NCBI GenBank assembly: GCA_024734495.1
Contig: JALMQS010000612.1
Span: 1,255,979-1,319,978, forward strand
Source of the DNA: Forficula auricularia
Taxonomy: Eukaryota; Arthropoda; Insecta; Dermaptera; Forficulidae
DNA length: 64,000 nucleotides
Reading direction: 5' to 3'
In this document: positions 33,461 to 44,689 of the stretch, piece by piece
Numbering within the stretch: the stretch's first letter is position 1
Layout of the letters: every line of letters begins with the position of its first letter
The notes under the pieces: model-generated
Database searches by the model: none
What the model saw: only the letters and a program-made list of their open reading frames with translations
What the model was told of the DNA's origin: nothing
Made by a program: the position numbers and the translations under genes

Positions 33461-34404
33461 GACGCACACATTTTTTATCTTGAGACAGTCTTATAACTCA
33501 AAATCAGTGCATTATATGAAAAAAGTTTCAAATAAAAGTTTATTTAAATCAATTTATATTACTACACTAGTGGTCGACCTATAACAAGCTATCAAGGGTA
33601 TTTCAAGGTCAAGATATGTTTTTTAAATGGAACCCTATATTTTTCTTTACATTTCCTAAATCTAGAAAAAAAAACTGAACAACTTTCATAAAAACTATTT
33701 TTTATACGACATCAAATAAAAAAAATATTAAATCAATTAGATCTCAAAAAACTTAATTATCAAATAATAATGAACAAACATTTAATTATTAAATAAATAA
33801 TTTAATAATTTTCTGACAATGTTCTGTGACATTCCAGAGTGTATCATGCAAGTCTTCTGGATGAAACATCTTTTTTCAATAAAAATATGCTCCATTTTTA
33901 TTATGGTAATAATACAATATAACTATCTACTGGATTGACACGAGAAATATACTTTTTTAAGCTCAAGAATTTTAAATAGATCTATTAAGTAGAAAATAAT
34001 CTCTTAAATCTGTGTACAATGAAGTTTTAAGATCATTATAAACACTTATTTTCATTGTTGTGACTTTTCAATTTAATAATTATTTATTTAATAATTAAAT
34101 ATTTGATTTTTTTGAGATCTAATTGTATTAATATTTTTTTTTATTTGATGTCGTATAAAAACTAGTTCTAATGAAAGTTGTTCAGTTTTTTTTCTAGATT
34201 AAGAATATCTACAGAAACATATAGGATTCTATTTATAAAACAGAACTTGACCTCAAAATACCCTTGAAAGCTTGTTCTAGGTCAACAAACAATAGTGTAG
34301 TTTAGTTTTCCCTTGATATAAACAAACTTTTATTTGAAACTTTTTTCCATATAATGCACTGTTTTAGAGTTATAAGACTGTCTCAAGATAAAAAACTCAC
34401 CTGG
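33461..34404. mobile_element. Mariner-type element M1, internally deleted copy 2
   Basis: Shares both ~270-bp inverted ends with 19649-21261 (TTTTTTATCTTGAGACAGTC and complement). The right end keeps ACTCACCTGG next to TA; the left terminus is decayed. A deletion near 33865 joins the flanks of the transposase region seen in copy 1, so this copy is non-coding. Confidence 0.75.
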
Positions 34405-35007
34405 TATATATTCCCTACCCTAGATTTTTGAGACCATGGTTTAATATGAAATTAACTTTCTTTTTTCAAAATAAGAACATTTTATTCTACGACCCATGAC
34501 GCCCTCGTAAAACTCTTCTTCTTTGTCCCAATTTTACCCCGCGAAGTCGGCCAACTTTGGGACAGCACTGTTTATGCATTGAAACTCTAGGAAAAATTTG
34601 ATCTGTCTCTATGCTATCTGAAAGTATTTGACTAAAGAACCTGACAAAGTTATTAGACCATTAATTTATTTTTTTATTACATATTTTTTATTTTTAAAAA
34701 TTTGAAAATATTGGGACTCACAAACCGTCTAAAAATCAGCCCGGAATTCAAGTAAATGAACCGAAGAACCGAGTCGAACTGAATATATCCTAACCGAACC
34801 GAACCTTACGAGGTTTAGTCTAGGCTGGGTGTGTTTCGAGGCCACATTTTTTTTCTAATCAACCAGACATTAAAAAACCGAAAACCCTCGGGTGGCACTA
34901 ATAGTTCTACAAACTCACTTGCAGCCCGACCAATTCAAGTCCGGCAATAAAAGTTTGACATTTGGCTACGCTTCTGCAAATCAGCAGTGATTTTTATTAT
35001 AAGTGAA
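34405..35007. other. Unassigned stretch
   Basis: No open frames; includes CG-richer patches near 34500-34570 and 34860-34980, probably element relics. Confidence 0.35.
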
Positions 35008-35338
35008 CAATTTGAAATAACATCCAATTGTGTTAGCGGCCGAAACCATGAAAGTATTCATTCAGTGTAAATGGGAAATCTGTTTATTAGATTGAAACGT
35101 ATTTTTAAATGAAAATTTAAAAATCACAAATACAATTATCTTAGTACGGGCAAAAATTTTTCCAGAACGAGCACTGCCCGACCTGGTCACCTCTGTGTGG
35201 CTACGGGCCTGGGTAGAATGTTATCGACTTGTTGGCTGGCCTCACAATCACGTTAAAGGGTGAAAGGGTTTCATGGAATCTCAATTACAAAACGTTCTGA
35301 TTCCGGTCGCTAACACAATTGGATGTTATTTCAAATTG
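35008..35338. mobile_element. MITE with ~38-bp inverted repeats
   Basis: CAATTTGAAATAACATCCAA...GTTAGCGGCCG at 35008-35045 is the complement of 35301-35338 with two or three mismatches. Interior is non-coding. Target duplication not clear. Confidence 0.65.
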
Positions 35339-35689
35339 ATTGAATTTACAAGGACACAGTATTTCGATTTTGTCTTCAATAGAAAATTAAAAATATTTAT
35401 GTTTTAAATTTATCACATTAAAATAAAATGTAGCGTTAAATTATCTTTGTTTTAGTCAGAGTATAATATAAATGCTTGTATATTCAGAATATATCTCTTT
35501 TCCTCTTTGTTAATTTTACGACATCACAGGTGCACAGGTCTTCTATTCATGGCTTTTGACAACCAACGAAGCAACCACATAAAAAATAAAAATAAATATA
35601 CATTTTTAATCTAAACTTTCTTTTAAACAAGAAAAAAATAAAAAATAAATAATAAAAACATTTTAAGTGTCATTATATTATTACGAGCG

Positions 35690-35740
35690 GTGCCGGGCGT
35701 GCCGCTGGTAGTTCTGGCGGGCAGCGTCTCGAGATGTGAT
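35690..35740 (-). repeat. Helitron-like family H3, 3' end fragment
   Basis: Minus strand GAGACGCTGCCCGCCAG followed by GGCACGCCCGGCACCGCTCG matches the 3' ends of the H3 copies at 46979, 56403 and 62385. Confidence 0.5.
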
Positions 35741-36109
35741 TATTAGCTGTCCGTAATTATATGTTTTGAAAAAAATATTTTTTTGAATAATGAATATTGA
35801 TCAAAGAAAGATGAAAAATATCATTAAATGCTTTATAAATACTTTATTAGAGCATGCAACCATTTCTTTCGAAATTCCCGATCGGTTGGAAACCTATTTC
35901 TTTTTTAATAATACATTTCAATATTTAAATTTATCTAAAAAATGTCTCTAAATTAATTATATATAATAATTTTTAAAATTAATTTATCTACTAAAATTTC
36001 AAATGACCCTGCTGTAATAAATTAAGAATTAATCTCATTATCCCATTAAATCATATCTCATTAAAACTTATATTATAAATTAAATATATATAATATATAT
36101 ATTTTAAAA
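35741..36109. other. AT-rich stretch without gene
   Basis: Nothing recognised. Confidence 0.4.
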
Positions 36110-36475
36110 TTAATTTGTCTACTAAAATTTTAAGAATTTATATTTTTCTTAAATTCAAAAAAAAAAATAATTTTCGCGGTATGAATTATTTCCAAAAAAT
36201 TAAATTTATATTAATATATTTAAAATTAATAAATTTGTCTACTAAAATTTCAAATGAGACACGCCGTAAATCTAATATTCTAAGCTATATAGAGGAATAT
36301 ATTAATATATAGAGATATTAAATATATAATGTATATAGAGAATAGAGATGTTTTATTTGAAAAATTTGACAATCTAGCAACTGTCATTGAATATTAGTTG
36401 CTTTTTCTCCCACATGTTCACCTGACAGCGCCACGGGTACTGTCTGACAAGGGCTTTTATATATAAGATTATTAT
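36110..36475 (-). mobile_element. Helitron-like family D, copy 1
   Basis: Homologous to 40970-41217 (ACACGCCGTAAATCTAATAT, CAGGTACTGTCTGACAA-like). On the minus strand the shared right edge reads TAATC(T)TATATATAAAAG followed by CCCTTGTCAGACAGTACC, similar to Helitron 5' ends (TCTATATATA). No hairpin 3' end located. Confidence 0.45.
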
Positions 36476-37156
36476 GTTTATTCGTTATTGTTTTTCCACT
36501 GTACGTGTCAAGTGTAAAAATAACAAAGCAATTTTGTAAGCTTTGGCTAATAAAACAGACTAAATAAATTCAAATTAATTAAAAATATTAGAAAAACATC
36601 GGCTAATGGAACTCAATTTTCAATAATAATTTTTATAAGTATAAATACAGGGACGTGACATACAAGATACAGGAAGCAGCCGCATCAGGCGGCACCGTAA
36701 GGAGCTGCATAAGCTGCGAAATCAAAATACAATTTGCACTATTCAATTATTAAAAATCTTTACGGAACGCTTTTCTATTTAGGTCTATTTTATTCTGATA
36801 TTGATGTATACGATTTATGATTTATCTCACGGTTCTGCCTAATCTCATGTAATTTTAATGAGGTTCGGGACTGTTATAATTTTTACCGTCGAATTATTGA
36901 TGCATTAAATATTTATTCCCGAAATTTGAAGTTAATCGTCTGTCTAATTACCGAGAAATAAATTATTGAAAATTGTTCTTTTAACATGGAAGTAAATGGA
37001 TCGATTTTTTAAAAGGGCTATAACTTCTATACAAATTATACCATTTTCAACAAATTCATACAGATCAATAATTCAACTTTTATGAATCGAATGATACATT
37101 TTTCAATAGAATTGACAGTCTAGTTAATTAATTATTCATAAATGTAAAAATATCTT
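36476..37156. other. Stretch without gene
   Basis: Short GC patch near 36680-36720, otherwise AT-rich; nothing recognised. Confidence 0.35.
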
Positions 37157-37445
37157 AGACCAGAAATATGCAGACACGTCCTGGTGTCAATTTGGTGAGG
37201 CCAACATCAACTAGGGAATGTGACGTCATCTGTAGTTAGGAACACCCAGAAATAGCATGTCCACTATAGGAATTATTATACATTGAGATAAATTTATCGT
37301 AGTTTAGATTCCTTTAATCGCAAATTAATATTATATTAATATTACCAAAATATTTATGCGAGAACGTGACGTCATCTGTAGGCGGTGTTGACCTCACTTC
37401 CTCGTGTGGAGAGTAGCGAGGGCGTGTCTATATATTTCATGGCCT
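37157..37445. mobile_element. Small inverted-repeat element with paired TGACGTCA sites
   Basis: CCAGAAATATGCAGACACG near 37161 and the complement of CGTGTCTATATATTTCATGG near 37424-37443 form imperfect inverted ends. TGACGTCATCTGTAG occurs twice inside (about 37221 and 37368). Confidence 0.5.
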
Positions 37446-37932
37446 AAGAAAAATATAAAGTTATATGCTGCCTAACAGAATATGACCAAAAGCACTAGTG
37501 TAGAATTCCAACTCCTATTTGTGTGAAATCGATTTTGTTTCAAATAAATGTTTTTATAATGAAAAAAAAATATCTCAATATTCTTTTTATTATCAAAACA
37601 TTTTTTTCGAAAATTAACCTCATTATTAACAATTTTTTTTATTAAAAAATTTGGTATGAGGACGTTGTCACTCTGGAGAAATACAAAATATTTTTCGAAG
37701 TTCAAACAGATAGATAAGCAGTCTCGAACGCCCTTAAGCAAAATTTTCGAAGTAACAAAAATTGCTAGATATTTTTCGATTATCGCCGATTGTTACCCCT
37801 GACGTAAATGTACAGTTTTCTTAACAATAAGAGTTGTCGCTTATAACCACCATTCAATAAAAATATGAAATTGAAAAATTTATTATTGGTTTTTTTTGAA
37901 CCTAGTGATTCAACCGGAGAGGGTTTTTTTTT

Positions 37933-38184
37933 TTTAATGATATTGATGTGAGGAAGGAGAAGGTGGATCCCCTAAATGCCTGTATGAGCTGGCCCCTCCA
38001 TCGTGAAAAGAACAGAGCAGAAGGAAAAGAAGCCGGGATCACGAGCCAATCTCAGAAACTTAGATACAATTCAATATCCATGGGTATGACAAAACTTATT
38101 CTGACACATTTGGAAAAGTTAAGTTTTGAGTTAAAGTGTTTAGAAGACAAGGCTGTGCTAATTAATATTGTTCAAAAGAAATAA
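37933..38184 (+). other. LINE 3' end (minus) and short unassigned open frame
   Basis: 37935-38000 is the complement of the LINE tail at about 24170-24240. An open frame overlaps and continues to 38184; its second half (SMGMTKLILTHLEKLSFELK, then CLEDKAVLINIVQKK) looks protein-like and is preceded by CAATCTCAG, a possible acceptor. I do not recognise it; it may be an exon remnant. Confidence 0.25.
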
Positions 38185-38509
38185 GAAAGGCGTACAAAAA
38201 GAATAGGTACTTGGAAAATATCGGAGAGTGTTTTATGTGACCTGAGCATGTCATTCTGTGTATGATGCATCTTCTTCTTCTACAGAAACAACTTTTTTTC
38301 TATGTATTATACAAGAAATTTACACGTTTTTCTGGTTCTACAAAGTGATAAAAAATATATTTCACAATTAACTCTAAAACCATTGAGTCCACTCAGGTAG
38401 TCAAGCATAGGAGATGCGTTAAAATCTTTACGATTTCAACTTTGCGAAATCTATGATGCATTATTCCAAATAATTGAAGATGCTATTAGAGATGCACGAT
38501 TCCGCGACA

Positions 38510-38625
38510 TTTCATCCCCCGACAAAACATCCCCCGACAAAATATCCCAAGGACAAAATATCTCCCGACAAAATATCGCCGGACAAAATATCCCCGACAA
38601 AATATCTCATGACAAAATAACCCTT
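38510..38625 (+). repeat. Minisatellite of CCCCGACAAAATAT units
   Basis: About eight imperfect 13-16 bp units (ATCCCCCGACAAAAC/T) in a row. Non-coding. Confidence 0.85.
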
Positions 38626-38639
38626 CCCCGCGTGAATCT

Positions 38640-39149
38640 TATGAGTAATGCAAATCGACTCCGGTTCGGTTAATATATATTCAAGAATTGTAAAAAAGGT
38701 AGTGAAGGAAAAAATTTATTTTTTATTTTTATTTTTATATATTGTCATTTTGAATTCGAATTTTGTTATTCTTAATGTTTGTTAATTATTTTGAGAAATC
38801 TTTTTAATTAAGAGATGTTTGTGAAGGGTCAATGATCCTAATTAGATCAATGTCCTCATAATTATTATTATTATTAATTGAATGAAATTGAAATTTGCTA
38901 TATTTGTACTTGAGACGTTGCCCATATCAAGTGAGAGCACACCAAGATTTATGTACCATTTTGTAATTCATATAATTTTGTATATATTATGATAAAGTCC
39001 ACAACAACTCTGCCTGCGGACAATTTATTTATAAAATTAATTGTGTCGCTAATACTGTAAGATATAATTTTGTAATTAACAAGTTTGGATTTTTTTGTAA
39101 AAAAATTTTATTGTAATTTTACATGTGTGCTCTATCGCTTTTTTCAGCT
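38640..39149. other. AT-rich stretch, possible 5' part of the following hammerhead element
   Basis: No gene. It may contain the 5' portion of the element whose ribozyme and 3' end lie at 39150-39265, but no second copy is available to define it. Confidence 0.3.
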
Positions 39150-39265
39150 CTTAGGAACTGATGATGGCATTATTTAATTAAAGCCGAAACGTTTTCTATA
39201 ATTGGGAGTTTTTTATTCAGCAGAGGCTACCCATTGGCTGAATCCCTCTCCATTACTTAATTATA
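39150..39265 (+). mobile_element. Hammerhead element family P4, 3' end
   Basis: Ribozyme-like core followed by AATTGGGAGTTTTTTATTCA, GCAGAGGCTACCCATTGGCT and CTCCATTACTTAATTA. The last ~90 bp recur in reverse complement at 42410-42502, where they are a discrete insertion with a 14-bp duplication; this fixes the 3' terminus. Confidence 0.65.
39153..39200 (+). ncRNA. Hammerhead ribozyme motif (P4)
   Basis: CTGATGA at 39158-39164; stem II GGC/GCC with a long AT loop (39166-39185); GAAAC at 39186-39190; then GU and U39193 as the possible cleavage base, with self-complementary ACGU. Stem I AAGG (39154-39157) pairs with TTCT (39194-39197), including one G-U. Confidence 0.6.
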
Positions 39266-39859
39266 TACATATACAGCCATCAAATTGTATCAATAATATT
39301 TATTCAGTTCTGCTCGGTTGGGTTCGTATAGCTCCTTATTAGTAGAGATCACAAATATAAAAATCATCCAACTTTCTATCTTTGTAGCTCTGTCTGAGTA
39401 CTTTTAATAAATATTTTTTTAGTTGTTATAAAATAATTAGTTTGTAATGTAATATGTAATCAGTGTAGTTTAAGAGTTTAAAAATTCAAGCGCGATGAAT
39501 TGACCAGGCAATTTTTTGAATCAAAAAATATGGAATTTGCTTGATGACACGGATTTCAATAAAATTTTTCACATTCATATTAAGGGCCACCGCTTTTATT
39601 TTTGTAAAATAATGTTTACTTTTCTCACAAGAAATTATTTAATTTTGAAATTTTAATCCTCTCAAATTTAACCTAAATAGTCATCGGAACTAATTTTAGA
39701 TAATTTCTTTTAGGAAATTAAAATATCAAAATGTTTCTTAATTAGAGTTTTTGTATATGTAGAATATTTAGGACGCTAGAGCAGTATTTATCTATCTTTC
39801 CACATAAATTTCACCATTACTGCCTAACCCTTGGCGGTATATCTACTCTTATTAAACGA

Positions 39860-40660
39860 GCAAAAATTGTATATTTGTATATATATTTATTTGTTTATAT
39901 ATTTGTATCTTGGTTCTATTTTGAAAACGACTCTACCGATTTTGATGAAATTCACGGGTTAGAGGGTTTTTGGGGTGACAATTCGATCTGTCACGGTCTC
40001 ATCTTCGACAAAATTGTTTTTGATGGGTTTTTTCGTAATCAAATTAATTATTCTCAGGTAGACAAATCTCATTCTTAGGGTTTTAAAAAAGGTTTCCTTT
40101 TCCTTTTATACCCAGGCAGACAATGGGTTGTTTGTTTCATTGTTCTAAAAGGCCTTGAAGAAGTATTGTGATTGTGGATTTTAACATATTTTGTTCTCCA
40201 TAAACGTTAGAAATATTAATAAACGTTTTATAATTGTTTTTATAAAGAACTTTATTTATTTAATAGAATAAAAAATAATCAAGAATTTATTTAAAAATAT
40301 ATTTCGTATAAGCAGGTCTCAATTTTCTGAAAAAACAACACATTTTGATAGGATTTATAATATTTATTAACAATTGGATGAATAAAAATGAATCATATGG
40401 TTGAATCAAAACAGGTGCAGGAGGTGGGGTGCAGTGGTGGGGAATCCGGGGGTGGGGTCAAGCGGGTGGGGGGGGGGGTACAGTGGGTGAATACTAGATA
40501 TATATTTGTATTTTTTTTTAATTTGAAAACGGCTCTCAAATAAAAGTCGACCTTTTTATCAGAATTTTAAATTAAAAATAATATTAAAATAAAGCTTTTA
40601 ACTGAAGGAAGAAGTTACCGAGCATCGCTCGGTGCCTCCAGGTACTAAGTACTTATACGC
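39860..40660 (+). repeat. Helitron-like family with ACCGAGC hairpin end
   Basis: Two pieces: a 5'-like part (39866-40070: ATATTTGTATCTTGG, TTTTGAAAACGACTC) and a G-rich part (40415-40520) ending in hairpin ACCGAGCATCGCTCGGT at 40617-40632 and GCCTCCAGGTACTAAG. The same 3' hairpin ends the tandem array at 51484. Between the pieces is AT-rich DNA without gene. Hairpin followed by a CTA-rich end resembles a Helitron terminus, but CTRR is not exact. Confidence 0.45.
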
Positions 40661-40969
40661 TCTAGCTCAAAAACTAGTGTGAATATCAAAAGAAATTTCA
40701 CGAATAAATATTTTATATAGAGATTAAGAGCTGATTAGATTGTGGTTGAAATCGAAGAAAAAATTAGACGAGAGTGGTTAAAAAATAAAAATTGTAAAAT
40801 TTTTAAAACAAAAAAGAAAAAAAACAAGAAAAATGGATTTTACAATGGAATAGTCGTATAATAAAAAAGAGTCATTTTTATTTTCGGCGACAAAAATTGG
40901 GGTAGAGGGGTCATAAGAATAGTTATTCTATCTATCAATATAAATGTCCTAGGTCCTTTAATCGATTTT

Positions 40970-41217
40970 TATTAATGTATAATATATTTAAAATTAATAA
41001 ATTTGTCTACTAAAATTTCAAATGAGACACGCCGTAAATCTAATATTCTAAGCTATATAAAGGAATATATTAATATATAGAGATTTTATAGATAGAGAAT
41101 ATAGAGATTTTTATCTGAAAAATTTGACAATCTAACTATTAGTTGCTTTTTCTCCCACATCGTACGCTAAGGCGCCACAGGTACTGTCTGACAATGGCTT
41201 TTATATATATAGATAGA
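40970..41217 (-). mobile_element. Helitron-like family D, copy 2
   Basis: See copy at 36110-36475; about 240 bp shared, same right edge GGCTTTTATATATATAGA. Confidence 0.45.
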
Positions 41218-41813
41218 TTATAGTTCCACTTATTTCTCCAAACATTTGTTTTGTCCAAGTTTTGTATAACGATGTCAATTCAATTGCGATTCAAATTGTC
41301 TATTATCGATATACAGATCTCAATTACTAACTAATCTATGAATATATTTTTGTTGAGATTAGGCCATTAAGAAGAAACTTCACACTTGTGAATTCGTCCC
41401 CACCGAATATACTGAATCGAGTTCGAAAGTATGGGAGTAGTTAGGGGAGGGGGGGGGTCAAAAGAATAAGACGGCAGTGTCCCTCTACAAAACTCATTGT
41501 CTCCCTAGAAAAATCGAAACTCCAATATTACGAGGCATCAATTATTTCCTTACTTCCAAAATTTGTCAATTTTACTAAAAATTAGTTGATCTTTAATCTG
41601 ATTTCCGAAATTGAATCCTTGTGGTGGCTAATCAGCTGGCCGGCTGCCCCCCCCTTCTACCAGGTATACTCCCTAACTTCGCCAATGGCCATCAGGTTTA
41701 AGACAATATAAGAATACATGAATTTAGAACTATTTGTAGTCTTTTGAATGATTTGCTGTCAAGAGAATTTGAAAAAATTATTTCACATTACTGAAAAAAG
41801 GGGGCTTCCAAAT
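41218..41813. other. Stretch without gene
   Basis: AT-rich with G/C homopolymers near 41445 and 41648; nothing recognised. Confidence 0.35.
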
Positions 41814-41904
41814 ATCGTCGCCTTAGAGTGTAAACCAGCTAACTCACAACAAGGAAATTTTACAGGGCAAAGAAAAAACAACAACAAAATTTACTATTGT
41901 TGTT

Positions 41905-42336
41905 AGAGTTCGTAGCTGTGATGAAACTGTATTAGATGAAGGAGGAGATATCAGCCAAAGTTGAATGCGCTGGGTTCAATAAAACACCCTGAATAAAACG
42001 TTTATGCCTAAATTTATTTGGCCATCTTCAGTTAATTGGGAGTTATACACAAAATGCGGTACACATATGTGATCGAACCAAGCCTTATCAAAAATAAAAA
42101 TTATAGCTTCATGCAAATTTATAACGTGGCATTCATTCTAAAACTTTGGGCACAGGCACGTTATAAATTTGCATGAAGCTACAATTTCTATTTTTGACAA
42201 GGCTTGGTTCGATCACATATGTGTTGTCGGATTTTGTGTATAACTCCCATTTAACTGAAGATGGCCAAATAAGTTTAGGCATAAACGTTTTAATCAGGGT
42301 GTTTTATTGAACCCAGCGCATCCAACTTTGGCTTAA
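41905..42336. mobile_element. Palindromic hammerhead-like element P5
   Basis: 432 bp with TATTGTTGTT at 41895-41904 and 42337-42346. Arms of ~190 bp are reverse complements (CAGCCAAAGTTGAATGCGCT, GATCGAACCAAGCCTT...). Each arm has CTGAAGATGGCC ... GGCATAAACG: CTGANGA is kept, but GAAAC is replaced by TAAAC and stem II is weak, so the ribozyme is probably dead. Plus-strand core at 42255-42286. Confidence 0.7.
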
Positions 42337-42409
42337 TATTGTTGTTTTGGAAATAAACTATTTTTCACATTTTTTTTCATACAACTTACGATCGAAATTT
42401 TAAGTAGTA

Positions 42410-42502
42410 TAATTAAGTAATGGAGAGGGATTCAGCCAATGGGTAGCCTCTGCTGAATAAAAAACTCCCAATTTTGGAAAACGTTTCTGCTTTAATTAAA
42501 TC
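42410..42502 (-). mobile_element. Hammerhead element P4, 5'-truncated copy
   Basis: 93 bp, complementary to 39175-39265, with AATTTTAAGTAGTA at 42396-42409 and 42503-42516. On the minus strand it begins inside stem II (TTTAATTAAAGC) and runs to the P4 3' end. GAAAC remains; CTGATGA is lost. Confidence 0.78.
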
Positions 42503-42622
42503 AATTTTAAGTAGTAGTTTTACTTGGAAGATGCTGGATCTCTTTTTCTTCCGAACGGTATTAATATGTCATATATATGATAAAAAATGAATTTATCAAG
42601 TTTACACTCTAAGGCGACGATA

Positions 42623-43994
42623 TGTTTCTCAAACTAAGTTAATAGTTATTACTAATTTTATGAGCTTTTTAATATCTATATAAGAAGTGAATATAGATAA
42701 TTAGAAAAAAACACCGTAATTCTTACATAGGAAGTTTTTAGAAAGATTTAAGCTAACGAGTCAAAATTTGGCAAAAAAGTTTGTATGAATAAGCTGCTTG
42801 TTTGAATTAAATTTCAGATTTCTAGCTTAAACCAATTGATGACGAAAAATGCCAAATTAAAAGTTCATTTTGCCAATAAGTATAGAATGCGATTTCAATG
42901 GAAAAAATTCACAAGACTATCTTTTAATGAACATGTGTATAAATTTAGAATCAATTAGCCACGTCATTGTTATGATGAATAATTAAATCTTTGACTGAAA
43001 ATTTTTACACGTAATATATGTATATTTTCACCCTTATGCCAAAACCACAAATATGCAAAAACCTTCTTTTGAGTTTTTGCTATTTGAAAATTTTCTATAA
43101 CGCCCTAATTAATTACATTTCCTAATACAGATTTTAAGTTTAATGTTCATTTAATCAAGCTATCACAGTGCTTTCTCTGTAATAAAAAGTTAAAAATTGG
43201 ATAGAAAAATAGCATAGTGAATTTTTATTTGACATATTCGTGGTTTTGTCAAAAGGAAGAAAATATCAGATTGGTTACACCTCCAAGTGCCTGTGGTTCT
43301 GACTATTTTTTGCCACTTGGGTTTAATTTCAGAGAGGGTGTATATAACATACAACCCTTCTGACACGTAATAAAAATTATACCTATCAACTCATATTAAA
43401 ATACTCTATAGTCATGGGCGTACCCAAGTAAGGCTAGGTGAAGGAAGGTGCCCCCTAGATTCAAAGTGATTTTTAAAAACTTTAATATAAATAAAAAATC
43501 TATTGTATAAAACTTTGTGAAAATTAACTAATGAAAAGAAAATGGACATGATTAATTTTCTTTCTTGTAGTTAATTGACTTTTATTATACTTGTTTTTAT
43601 GGTTATTGGATTTTTTCTTAATTTTGCCATCGGGTACTATAGCCCATTTATCAGTTCCTATGTAGTATTTTACTTTTTTTTACTTTATTATACCAGGGTA
43701 TGGTCAAGTATTGTAATCCTGCATTGAAAACGTGTTTTATTTTGCTTCGTTTTTTTAAAATATCTCAAAAATGGCTGAAACTATTTTGATTAAAAAAAAT
43801 TGGTGAAACCATGGCATTTCAGTCTACAAAAAAACCCTAAAAATTAAATTTGTCTATATAATAACTGTTTTGTTAAAATGTATGTTAGTACGTTCATTAG
43901 TACGTTAGTATGTGCGTGCATTTCCAAGTTTTTGTGGGCGCACTAGCTCAAAAACTAATGTGAATATCAAAACGAAAGAAAAATGAAATATAAT
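42623..43994. other. Stretch without gene
   Basis: AT-rich. A weak relative of repeat family T starts near 43680 (TACTTTATTATACCAGGGTA, CAAGTATTGTAATC). GCTCAAAAACTAATGTGAAT near 43930 also occurs near 40660. Confidence 0.4.
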
Positions 43995-44300
43995 GACGAA
44001 AAGATTATTATTTTTTTCTGGGGCCAAAATTGGGATGGGGTGAAGGGTAAAAAAAAAAAAGAAAATCTAGGCCCTTGGACCAAAACTCAAACAAATTTTG
44101 TATACATAATCAGTGGTCCCCCAGAAGACTAAAAATGGAAAAACTAACCAAACAAAATTGGGGGAGGGCGTACGGTCAAAAAATGAAAATCTAGGCCCTT
44201 GGACCAAACTCATCCAAATTTTGTATATATAATCAGTGATTCCCTAGAAGACTAAAAATGCTAAAACTAATCACCCAAAATGGGCGAAGGGAGGATGGTC
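43995..44300 (+). repeat. ~120-bp internal-repeat units (Helitron-associated)
   Basis: Two to three tandem units: GGCCCTTGGACCAAACTC, AAATTTTGTATACATAATC, CCAGAAGACTAAAAATG. The same unit occurs in Helitron A copies (17.95-18.7, 22.0 kb) and in element M3 (58.9-59.25 kb). Confidence 0.7.
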
Positions 44301-44344
44301 AATTGATATTAAATATAATAGAGGGGCCAGGTGTATGGTAAAGT

Positions 44345-44378
44345 TGAAAAGTTTTTGTTTTGCCGAGAGTAGCAGATA
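44345..44378 (+). repeat. Solitary P1/P2 tail
   Basis: GTTGAAAAGTTTTTGTTTTG then CCGAGAGTAGCAG: the asymmetric tail of P1/P2 elements with no arms attached. Confidence 0.6.
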
Positions 44379-44689
44379 GTCTATGCGACCTATGAATGCA
44401 AAAGATGACAAATTTCTTTCTGTCCTGCCTACTCGACTTAACTCTAGCCCTCAGCCCATGATGATGACTTAATTGCTTTTTCGAATTAGTATATTCACTT
44501 AAAAGTACGGTGACCATATTTTTAGGGGGAAAATAAAGTTTAAATCGAAGAAAATAAAAAAACTGCTTTAAAATTCATAAGTTTATAAGATTTATTACGA
44601 ATATAGTATCATACAACAAAAATATTAAACAATCTTATTTATTACACACACACACACACACATTGTAAAAATTTAAATAACATTAATTT

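Larger units (their letters stand above)
41814..42622 (+). mobile_element. MITE family X, copy with two hammerhead-element insertions
   Basis: Ends TCGTCGCCTTAGAGTG and CACTCTAAGGCGACGA. The intact family member (2131-2383) shows that 41905-42336 and 42410-42502 are later insertions; removing each plus one duplication restores the ~250-bp MITE. Confidence 0.8.

Noticed and set aside
38510..38625. CRISPR-like array
   Set aside because: Units are contiguous 13-16 bp without spacers, and the window is eukaryotic.
42000..42040. Active hammerhead in element P5
   Set aside because: CTGAAGA is present but GAAAC is TAAAC and stem II does not stack properly; treated as degenerate.
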